From the NCBI GenBank assembly GCA_005240075.1, contig SBBF01000030.1, positions 1 through 41,196 on the forward strand: DNA of 41,196 nucleotides. The letters run 5' to 3'. Under the pieces are notes generated by a model, which was not told where the DNA came from, made no database searches, and saw nothing but the letters and a program-made list of their open reading frames with translations. This stretch comes from Nitrospira sp. (GTDB lineage: Bacteria > UBA10199 > SBBF01). The first letter of the stretch is position 1, and every line of letters begins with the position of its first letter. The position numbers and the translations under genes are program-made. Shown piece by piece: positions 34,857 through 41,196 of the stretch.

Positions 34857-37145
34857 ATGGTCGGATTTCTTGTCCGGAAAAGCCTTCAGTTCCGCTGGAT
34901 CTTGTCGGCTGTTATTTTAGCGCTCTGGATTTTGTCAGCAATCCCTTTTTTCAAATTTTTTGGGGTGTCCGATAATTCCCTACCGGTCTGGTTTGAGGAC
35001 AATGATCCCGCATATCTTCTTTATCAGAAATACATCCAGACTTTTGGCAACGACCGGTTTGTGATTATCGGTTTTGAATTCGGCGATGCCTTTTCGCCTG
35101 ACGCGCTTCGCCTTGTTTTTAATGTTACCGAGGATTTGAGACAAATCCCCGATGTGGAGAGGGTGACAAGCTTGACCCATGCCGAGCTAATCGAGTCGGT
35201 GGGGGACGAAATCCGGATTGCGCCGCTGATTGAGGAGATTCCAAACAATCCGGAGATGAGCGAAGCATTAAGGCGCAAGGCGCTCTCTGAACCTGATTTT
35301 GTCGGAAATCTGGTCACAAAAGACAGCCGGGTGGCCACGCTGATAGCTCACGTGAATACTCCGAATTCGACTGAAGCCAGCGCCCGGCTCAAGCAGGAAA
35401 TAATCTCTGTCATCGCGCGACACAATTCTTTGGATATTCCTTATCATCTCAGCGGATCACCCATCACTGACGAGGCTTTTGACCGGTTGGTGGTCCGGGA
35501 CCAGAAAATTTTCATGCCAGCCATTGTGGTTGTTGTGGTGATGCTCATTCTTCTTTTTTTCCGAAGTGCTCTTTTGGCGCTGATTCCCACCCTTCTTCAG
35601 GTGATTGTCCTGTTTTGGGTTTTGGCTGTCTATTTGATGATGGGTTTCAAGATGAACGTGACGGCCGGTATGGTGGTTCCCATCATGATTGCGGTTTGCA
35701 TTGCCGATTCGGTTCATATGATGCTGGAATACTACCGGGAGCGGAGCCACGGACAGGACAAGAAATCAGCTCTGGTCGCTTCGGCCAGCCATCTCTGGCG
35801 CCCCTGTTTTTTCACCGCGGCTACCACACTGGCGGGATTCATCTCTTTCCAGAGCAGTTCCATTCCTCCTATTAACCACCTGGGAACGTTGACTGCGATC
35901 GGAGTTGCCATTGCCTTTGTTTTGACGATCTTTTTTGTTCCGGTTATTCTTTCCTTCCTGCCTGAACCGAAACGGGAAGTGGCTCTTCATATCGATCGAA
36001 ATTTAATCCAGCGTTTTTTAAAATTCACATCACACCTTAACGAACATTACACCCCTCTTGTCTTGCTTGTCTTTGCCGTCTTATCCGGCTTGTCGCTGAT
36101 TGGCATGTCCCGATTGACCATCGAAACCAATTTTACAGAATATTTTCCCAAAAAAGAAAAAGTCAGGCAGGATATCAATTTTTTCAACAAACATTTATCC
36201 GGAGTGGTTTCCTATGAAGTGGTTTTGGAGGGAAATCAAAATCCCCAACCTCTCGCCAAAATGCCGGAGGTACTAAAAGCGGTCGATCTTTTTCAGCAAA
36301 CCACCCTTCAAAATCCGGCGACCCGACAGCCGGTTTCGGTTGTCAATTATGTCAAGCGGTTAAACCAGGCTTTTCATGAGGGGGACTCTTCATTTTATGA
36401 GATTCCGGACACCCGGGAGGCAATCGCCCAGCTTCTTCTCCTGGCAGACAGTTCCGGTGATCACGAAATTGACCAGTACAAAACTTCGGATGATCAACAA
36501 ATTCGGATTGCTTTCAAGACGGTTCTCTTGTCGAGCGAAAAACTGGGAGCCTATCTGGACGAAGTACGCCAACTTGCTCAAAAAATTTTCTCACCCCTTG
36601 GTGTGAAGGCCAATCTTACCGGCTATGGCCCCTTGTGGGTTTGGCTGGATAACAATATCTTGAAAAGCCAGATCTTGAGTTTTTTGATTGCCTTCATTGT
36701 TGTGAGCCTGATGATGATGATGGTGTTAAAGAGCGTCAAGGTGGGGATAATCAGCATGGTTCCCAATGTTTTGCCGATTATGATCACCATGGGGTTGATG
36801 GGTTTTGTCGGAATCAACCTCAATGTTTCCACCGTGATGATTGCCGCAGTTACCGTAGGGATTACCGTTGACGATACGATTCATTATCTGACCCGTTTTC
36901 AGGCAATCCTCAAAAGAGAAAAAGATTATTTGACCGCGATGAGGCTTACGAATGAGACGATCGGCACAGCGATTATTTTTACATCGTGCATTTTGATCGG
37001 CGGGTTTGGAATCATGTGCCTCGGTTCTTTTGTTCCTTCCATCACGTTTGGTGGGATGGCCGCTTTGACTCTTTTTCTTTCCATTTTTTGTGAGGTATTT
37101 TTGACTCCGATTCTGGTGATGAAATTGAAGCCGTTTAAAATCTGA
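34857..37145 (+). CDS. RND superfamily (MMPL-type) transporter
   Basis: The 762-residue inner-membrane protein has two similar halves, each with a large periplasmic loop after the first helix and a cluster of five membrane helices, twelve in total. Motifs at the equivalent position in each half are VCIADSVHMMLEYYRERS and VGITVDDTIHYLTRFQ, where the acidic residues probably carry proton flux. Such single-component RND proteins export lipids, hopanoids or other hydrophobic compounds. No membrane-fusion or outer-membrane partner is adjacent. The start is an ATG at 34857, divergent from the cysteine-hydrolase-like gene. Confidence 0.88.
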   Translation: MVGFLVRKSLQFRWILSAVILALWILSAIPFFKFFGVSDNSLPVWFEDNDPAYLLYQKYIQTFGNDRFVIIGFEFGDAFSPDALRLVFNVTEDLRQIPDVERVTSLTHAELIESVGDEIRIAPLIEEIPNNPEMSEALRRKALSEPDFVGNLVTKDSRVATLIAHVNTPNSTEASARLKQEIISVIARHNSLDIPYHLSGSPITDEAFDRLVVRDQKIFMPAIVVVVVMLILLFFRSALLALIPTLLQVIVLFWVLAVYLMMGFKMNVTAGMVVPIMIAVCIADSVHMMLEYYRERSHGQDKKSALVASASHLWRPCFFTAATTLAGFISFQSSSIPPINHLGTLTAIGVAIAFVLTIFFVPVILSFLPEPKREVALHIDRNLIQRFLKFTSHLNEHYTPLVLLVFAVLSGLSLIGMSRLTIETNFTEYFPKKEKVRQDINFFNKHLSGVVSYEVVLEGNQNPQPLAKMPEVLKAVDLFQQTTLQNPATRQPVSVVNYVKRLNQAFHEGDSSFYEIPDTREAIAQLLLLADSSGDHEIDQYKTSDDQQIRIAFKTVLLSSEKLGAYLDEVRQLAQKIFSPLGVKANLTGYGPLWVWLDNNILKSQILSFLIAFIVVSLMMMMVLKSVKVGIISMVPNVLPIMITMGLMGFVGINLNVSTVMIAAVTVGITVDDTIHYLTRFQAILKREKDYLTAMRLTNETIGTAIIFTSCILIGGFGIMCLGSFVPSITFGGMAALTLFLSIFCEVFLTPILVMKLKPFKI

Positions 37146-37194
37146 TTCAACTTGCTTGCATTAAATCTCTTTTTTATGTCTTAATAACTATTTC

Positions 37195-38970
37195 ATGGCC
37201 AAAGCCCTTCAAGAAATCACATCGGCAAGTTCTGCCGAGTATTTTTCCAAAAATCTCCAGCAGGTCGGATTTTCGTCTTACACCAAGGCGCTTTTGACCA
37301 CCATCAAGGAGGCGGTCGACAATGCCCTGGATGCCTGTGAAGAAGCCGGTATTTTACCGGAAGTTTCGGTGGTCGTGGAACGCTTGGGAGAAGCGGCTGC
37401 GAAGGGGGCTGACAAGATTCGGGTCAAAGTCGAGGACAATGGCCCCGGTTTGAGCGTTGACGATGTGGTGAAAGTTTTTGGCGAATATCTGGCCAGCTCC
37501 AAATTTGGACGGGGGCGTTGCACCCGGGGCCAGCAGGGGATCGGCATCTCCGCCGTGACGACCTGGGCGCAGCTGACCAACGCGCGGGGAGTTGTTGTCA
37601 TCACCAAAACTGCCAAAATGCGTCAGGCGGTCCAATGTCTGGTAGAAGTTGATATCAAGCACAACAAAGGGGTTTTAAAAGATAAAAAAACGGTTGAGTG
37701 GGACCGCCCCAATGGATTGTCATGCGAATTTGTGATTGATGCCCGGATTCAACTGCAGGGGGAAGGAGGGGTGCTGGTCTATTTGAACGGCACTTCCCTG
37801 GTGAATCCGCATCTGACTCTCCGGTATAAAATTCTGGATCAGGAGTGGGTTGAAATGACCCGCGTGAGCGAAGAACTTCCCTTAATTCCTCCGGCAACGG
37901 AGCCTCATCCCCATACCATGAAGTTGGGAGAGTTTATGGCGCACTCTCATTTGTTTGGCCGGGTGAAGGTGGGAGCCTGGTTGAAGAAAGGTTTTTCCAG
38001 AATTTCCGATGGAGTTTTGAATGAGCTGGCTCCTCATGGAGTTAAAAAAAATATTTTGGAAAAAAGTGTGGATGCGGCCACGGAGGACGATTTCAAAAAT
38101 GTTTTTTCAGCTCTTCAAAAAGTAAAATTGATGGCTCCCTCCACCAAAAGTGTTTTGGCAATTGGCGAGGAGAGTCTGGCCAAAAGTATTCAGCGGGTGG
38201 GGGCGGTTGATTTTTTTTCGGTCGTTTCGCGCAAGCCGACCATCTGTGATTTCAAGCCGGTCCTTGTGGAAACAGCGGTGGCCCGTCTTTCAGATCGGGG
38301 TGAAAAAGGGGAGGAAGAAACGGTCTCCCTGCTTCGTTTCGCCAATCGGGTGCCTTTGCAGTTTGACAAGGCGGCCTGTGCCATGACCAAAGCGGTCCAG
38401 TCGGTCAACTGGCGCACTTACGGGTTAAACCAGCCGAAGGAGAGCCTCCCCAACGGTCCCTATATTATTGCCATCAGTGTTGTTTCCCCCTTTATCAAAT
38501 TCAAAAATGCCTCCAAAGAAACGGTCGATGCCAGCGACGAACTGGTGGAGGAAATTCGCCGCGCCATGATTCAGGCAGGGCAGAGGCTTTCCAAGCACAT
38601 TCGTCGTGAAGAAAAGGAAGCCGATCTGGAAATGAAGCGGCGGCATATCGAACAGTTTGGGCCGATATTGGTCGATGGCTGTTGCCGGATTGTCAAAGCA
38701 GGCAAGGGGAGGAGGGAGAAGGCTCTGGAGGGACTGGCCAAACTTTTGGGGAGGGAGGCTCATCTGGCGGAAAAAGAATTAAAAGAGGCGGTGGAACATT
38801 CGGAAAAAGCACTGGCGGAGCTGCAGGAAAAAACCGGCATCTTGCCCAGCTCGGAAGATACAGAGGTAGGGGCGACCCGGCGGGTCACCCGTAGAATAAT
38901 GGAACCAGAACAGTTAAGTCTGACCGGCATGGAACAACCTAAAAAGGCCGCTAAAAAGAAAAAAAGGTAA
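37195..38970 (+). CDS. top6B: DNA topoisomerase VI subunit B
   Basis: Subunit B supplies the GHKL ATPase that drives the type IIB topoisomerase, which relaxes and decatenates DNA by double-strand passage. The 591-residue product has the N-terminal strap (ITSASSAEYFSKNLQQVGF), the N box EAVDNALDACEEAG (39-52), the G1 box VEDNGPGL (79-86) and the G2 lid CTRGQQGIGIS (109-119). An H2TH and transducer region follow (LLRFANRVPLQFDKAACAM). A lysine-rich tail (KKAAKKKKR) ends the protein. Before it, residues EVGATRRVTRRI are encoded by a palindromic segment (38866-38893) matching the intergenic GTAGGGGCGA repeat. Subunit A follows after a 106 base spacer. This enzyme is typical of archaea and plants and sporadic in bacteria. 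Confidence 0.95.
   Translation: MAKALQEITSASSAEYFSKNLQQVGFSSYTKALLTTIKEAVDNALDACEEAGILPEVSVVVERLGEAAAKGADKIRVKVEDNGPGLSVDDVVKVFGEYLASSKFGRGRCTRGQQGIGISAVTTWAQLTNARGVVVITKTAKMRQAVQCLVEVDIKHNKGVLKDKKTVEWDRPNGLSCEFVIDARIQLQGEGGVLVYLNGTSLVNPHLTLRYKILDQEWVEMTRVSEELPLIPPATEPHPHTMKLGEFMAHSHLFGRVKVGAWLKKGFSRISDGVLNELAPHGVKKNILEKSVDAATEDDFKNVFSALQKVKLMAPSTKSVLAIGEESLAKSIQRVGAVDFFSVVSRKPTICDFKPVLVETAVARLSDRGEKGEEETVSLLRFANRVPLQFDKAACAMTKAVQSVNWRTYGLNQPKESLPNGPYIIAISVVSPFIKFKNASKETVDASDELVEEIRRAMIQAGQRLSKHIRREEKEADLEMKRRHIEQFGPILVDGCCRIVKAGKGRREKALEGLAKLLGREAHLAEKELKEAVEHSEKALAELQEKTGILPSSEDTEVGATRRVTRRIMEPEQLSLTGMEQPKKAAKKKKR
38866..38893. repeat. Fragment of the GTAGGGGCGA-type palindrome inside top6B
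   Basis: GTAGGGGCGA (38866-38875) is identical to the terminal repeat at 3391-3400. It continues as GGGCGACCCG-GC-GGGTCACCC, a near-perfect palindrome. It is read in frame as part of the hydrophilic tail of subunit B. Confidence 0.55.
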
Positions 38971-38972
38971 AC

Positions 38973-39071
38973 GAGCATCTGGCTTTGCCAGTGCGAGTGC
39001 GGGGTTTGGGGCCATCTGAGGCCCGAAATAAAATATTGCGAATAGCAACAAACGGGCCGAAGGGGCCCCAA
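38973..39071 (+). repeat. Structured leader repeat, copy upstream of top6A
   Basis: This 99 bp element is about 94% identical to 18685-18784. All three hairpins are retained, including GGGCC-GAAGG-GGCCC (39054-39058 with 39064-39068), with the Shine-Dalgarno-like GAAGG in the loop. It starts 2 bases after the top6B stop and ends 5 bases before the top6A ATG, the same distance as in the other copy. Confidence 0.88.
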
Positions 39072-39076
39072 TTACT

Positions 39077-40219
39077 ATGACAAAAAGAATCGACATCAAA
39101 AATTTATCCGTTGATATGTGCGAACGTCTCTTGCGTGATTTGGAGAGGGCTAAGCGTCCGGTATTGGAAGCCACCAAATGCACGCTGGATAATTCTCTCT
39201 ATAATCCGAAGGTGGGCTATTTGACCCCCGGCGACAAAAAAGTCCAGACGGAATTGAACGTCAGTTCCGTCCAGAAAATGTCGCGGGCTATCTTTATTCT
39301 GGAAATTCTTTTGAGGAATCTGGATGTGGGGGCGACCAACACCAAGCGTGAAATTTACTATATTGCCAAGGGTGAAATCAAACATAACGCGGCATTAAAG
39401 CCCCTTGATTTTGCCGACCAGAACGAATCAGACGAAATCATCGATTTTATCTGTGAAATGCTGGAGTGCTACCGCGAAGATGTGAATTGTTTTGCCAACG
39501 ACCGCGGCGGCCAGACCTACAGCCAGCAATTGGTTGTTCATGAAACGATGCCCGATGGAACCAAAGCGATCATCGATCTTTCCAGACTGGGGACCGCCCC
39601 GTTTCAACCCAAAAACCGGCCGCAGGATTTAAAACTCAGAGCCAAAAAGAAGATTGATTTTTGCGTGATTGTAGAGTCAGAAGGCACCGCCAATACCTTG
39701 GTCAACAGCGGTTTTACCAAACGACACAGTTGCATTCTGTTGGGGGCACAAGGGGTTCCCTCGAATGCTGTTCGGGGGTGGACCAAACTGATTCAGGACC
39801 AGTTGGATGTTCCCTGTTATTTTTTTGGAGATCTGGACGCTTACACCATGCAGAATATTTTCCGCACGTTGAAGGCAGGCTCCGCTGGAAGCCTGATTCG
39901 CAACTCTGATTTCAGCGCTCCGGAAGTCCGTTTCTTAGGAGTGCTTCCCGAGGATATCAAAAAATATGATTTGCCTGATTACGCGGTCAAGGAAAACGAC
40001 GCCTCCGAATCGCGCGCGCTCAAAAAAGCGCGCGATGCGTTAAACAACGATCCATTCTTCAAAGACAAGCGCAACAAAGGGGTAGCCGATATTTTAAAGT
40101 GGTTGATCGTGCACAAACGTCGTTGCGAGCAACAGGCTTATTTTAGTGTAAACCCCCGCGATCCCCTCATGCCGGAAAAAATCATCCTCGATAAAATCAA
40201 AAACAAAAATTTTGTTTAA
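39077..40219 (+). CDS. top6A: DNA topoisomerase VI subunit A (Spo11-like)
   Basis: Subunit A cleaves both DNA strands through a tyrosine-phosphate bond. The 380-residue product has a winged-helix 5Y-CAP domain with the catalytic tyrosine Y95 in TKREIYYIAKG. A TOPRIM domain follows, with the metal-binding glutamate E200 in VIVESEGTAN and the D-x-D pair D252 and D254 in FFGDLDAYTMQN. Length and order match archaeal Top6A and Spo11. The only candidate ribosome site is the GAAGG in the upstream repeat loop, so its expression may depend on that element. It is probably co-transcribed with top6B. No promoter is visible in between. Confidence 0.95.
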   Translation: MTKRIDIKNLSVDMCERLLRDLERAKRPVLEATKCTLDNSLYNPKVGYLTPGDKKVQTELNVSSVQKMSRAIFILEILLRNLDVGATNTKREIYYIAKGEIKHNAALKPLDFADQNESDEIIDFICEMLECYREDVNCFANDRGGQTYSQQLVVHETMPDGTKAIIDLSRLGTAPFQPKNRPQDLKLRAKKKIDFCVIVESEGTANTLVNSGFTKRHSCILLGAQGVPSNAVRGWTKLIQDQLDVPCYFFGDLDAYTMQNIFRTLKAGSAGSLIRNSDFSAPEVRFLGVLPEDIKKYDLPDYAVKENDASESRALKKARDALNNDPFFKDKRNKGVADILKWLIVHKRRCEQQAYFSVNPRDPLMPEKIILDKIKNKNFV

Positions 40220-40328
40220 AGTTCCTTTTAGACGCTTTTGGGCGACAACCTTAAGTAATGGGTTTTAATGAAGGCATGGAAATTAGGATTTGCTTGAAGT
40301 TCTGATTTCTTTCTGTTTATTTATATGG

Positions 40329-40394
40329 CTTCCCGCTCGTTTTGCTTGCGATGAAGGGGGCCTGCGATCTTAGAACTGGGAGGCCCGGCTTCTT
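40329..40394 (-). repeat. Two-hairpin intergenic repeat, divergent copy 3 of 3
   Basis: Shared words with the other two copies are CTTCCCG, GATGAAGGGGG, CTTAGAACT and GGCTTCTTC in the same order and at similar spacing. The stems are changed and weaker (GGG-AGG-CCC and CGC...GCG). It lies between top6A and tRNA-Ser with no gene start downstream in its own orientation. Confidence 0.6.
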
Positions 40395-40467
40395 CCCTTG
40401 TGGGCAACCGGATGCAGAAAGGGCTTGTTTCATCGTTCAGCGAAGCGGGACGGGAAGCTATACAAAT

Positions 40468-40557
40468 GGAGAGGTGGCCGAGAGGCTGAAGGCGGCGGTT
40501 TGCTAAACCGTTATAGGGTCAAAAGCTCTATCGGGGGTTCGAATCCCCCCCTCTCCG
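40468..40557 (+). tRNA. tRNA-Ser (anticodon GCU)
   Basis: The 90-base gene has acceptor stem GGAGAGG/CCTCTCC, anticodon stem GCGGT/ACCGT with loop TTGCTAA (anticodon GCT), a long variable arm as in class II tRNAs, and T arm GGGGG-TTCGAAT-CCCCC. The discriminator is G, and CCA is not encoded. It marks the edge of a segment that looks different in base composition. Confidence 0.96.
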
Positions 40558-40727
40558 CATATGAAAAACGCCCAGGCCGAGGACACTTGGCGGGCTGGGC
40601 GGGTGGGCACTTGCCGGTAATTGTCTAACTTCCACACTGTTGCGAGGAGACGGTGAATGGCAATATATCCTAATTTGGGATTATCCTGAAATAAGATTAT
40701 ACGCTTACTGGCATTAAGGAACACCAT

Positions 40728-40985
40728 TTGAAAAGCATTTACACTGAACAGTATCAGAAGTTCCTCAAGCTGCTTATCGAGGCTCGCGAAAAAGCCGGTC
40801 TAACGCAGGAGGAGTTAGCAAGTCGTCTTGGGAAGCCACAATCATTTGTATCGAAATTTGAGCGTGGGGACAGGCGCTTAGATATTATCGAATGCTTAAT
40901 GATTTTGGAGGAGCTAGACGTGGCGCCACAAACACTTCTGCGAAAAATTAAATCACTTAAATCGTCTAAAAAGGGACGCAACTGA
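40728..40985 (+). CDS. XRE-family helix-turn-helix regulator
   Basis: The 85-residue product is a single Cro/C1-type DNA-binding domain: KAGLTQEELASRLGKPQSFV is the helix-turn-helix, followed by SKFERGDRRLDIIECLMILE. The start is a TTG at 40728 with AAGGA 8 bases upstream. Small XRE proteins of this size are controllers of restriction-modification or toxin-antitoxin units. The stop overlaps the ATG of the next small ORF (TGATG). Codon use is less biased toward G or C at the third position than in the core genes, and it follows tRNA-Ser, a common integration site. These are hints, not proof, of an acquired segment. Confidence 0.8.
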   Translation: MKSIYTEQYQKFLKLLIEAREKAGLTQEELASRLGKPQSFVSKFERGDRRLDIIECLMILEELDVAPQTLLRKIKSLKSSKKGRN

Positions 40986-41164
40986 TGATGAATACTCATG
41001 ACATCATACAGGTTGCGGGCAAACATCTCTCGGATTTGCATGGGCACATCTTTGATCTTCTCTCAATAACTAAGCCAATATCACCCGAGGCCGCACTTAA
41101 CCCGACTTTCTCACTTCGACCTGCCGATAATTTTTTTTCGGGCGCAAGTCTTGGTAATTCTTGA
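40985..41164 (+). CDS. Short ORF overlapping the XRE gene, possibly a truncated product
   Basis: The ORF has 59 codons, starts ATG ATG at 40985 inside the XRE stop (TGATG), and ends at TGA 41162-41164. The sequence begins MMNTHDIIQVAGKHLSDLHG and is hydrophilic and probably helical. I do not recognise it. The overlap suggests translational coupling, so it may be the start of a toxin, nuclease or other partner that has been cut short, for example near the run of eight T at 41130-41137. The remaining 32 bases to the window end contain nothing recognisable. Confidence 0.4.
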   Translation: MMNTHDIIQVAGKHLSDLHGHIFDLLSITKPISPEAALNPTFSLRPADNFFSGASLGNS

Positions 41165-41196
41165 GTCGGGGCTACCAGATAGCGTGTAGTGAAGAC

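Noticed and set aside
40558-40727. Integron attC or tRNA-derived att site
   Set aside because: A GTCTAAC word is present but no paired core, and no copy of the tRNA-Ser 3' end is repeated downstream within the window.

Overview
The window is 41.2 kb of a Gram-negative bacterial chromosome with dense, operonic coding and short intergenic gaps. An outer membrane and type II secretion proteins, lipoproteins, a cobA-hemD fusion, IHF/HU and an xerC-hslV-hslU cluster suggest a deltaproteobacteria-like lineage, probably an uncultured one. Two features are unusual for a bacterium: adjacent genes for both subunits of DNA topoisomerase VI, and a prolyl-tRNA synthetase without the usual editing insertion. 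The lineage is an inference; no 16S rRNA is present.

Layout. 1-2.3 kb: the 3' end of prfB converges on a minus-strand pair, a degenerate receiver/GGDEF protein and an acidic exported protein. 2.4-13.1 kb: a long plus-strand run of xerC, hslV, hslU, argB, argD, argF, argG, a TolC-like protein, an MlaC-like lipoprotein and an alkaline-phosphatase-superfamily enzyme. Most junctions overlap or are only a few bases long. hslVU encode a protease, the arg genes turn acetylglutamate into argininosuccinate, and the last three genes look like an envelope or lipid module. 13.2-15.1 kb: dnaK on the minus strand. 15.3-21.7 kb: gspC and gspD, then an IHF/HU gene, dprA and cobA-hemD. 21.7-26.7 kb: a minus-strand block with a lipoyl-less acyltransferase, a lipoprotein and a large S41 peptidase. 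26.8-32.0 kb: a small exported protein, two tandem matrixin-like metalloproteases, proS and pyrF, closed by a terminator. 32.1-34.8 kb: a small ORF, tandem tRNA-Val/tRNA-Arg, and three minus-strand envelope genes. 34.9-40.2 kb: an RND/MMPL transporter, then top6B and top6A. 40.3-41.2 kb: tRNA-Ser(GCU), followed by a small XRE regulator and a short overlapping ORF that may begin an acquired segment.

The most striking non-coding signal is a set of short structured repeats that fill many of the intergenic gaps. Two copies of a 99-100 bp element (94% identical) end exactly 5 bases before the start codons of the IHF/HU gene and top6A. They carry a Shine-Dalgarno-like GAAGG in a hairpin loop, with alternative GGGCC/GGCCC pairings available. 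Three copies of a related two-hairpin element keep their pairing although the stem sequences differ. Two copies of a separate element with terminal inverted repeats separate xerC from hslV and argF from argG, and a fragment of that type appears to be embedded in the top6B reading frame.

No stretch longer than 300 bases lacks a gene. The largest gaps are 40220-40467, holding one repeat copy; 18612-18789, holding a promoter and a repeat; 40558-40727, with nothing recognisable apart from a ribosome binding site; 31997-32161, holding a terminator; and 15133-15285, holding the dnaK promoter region.
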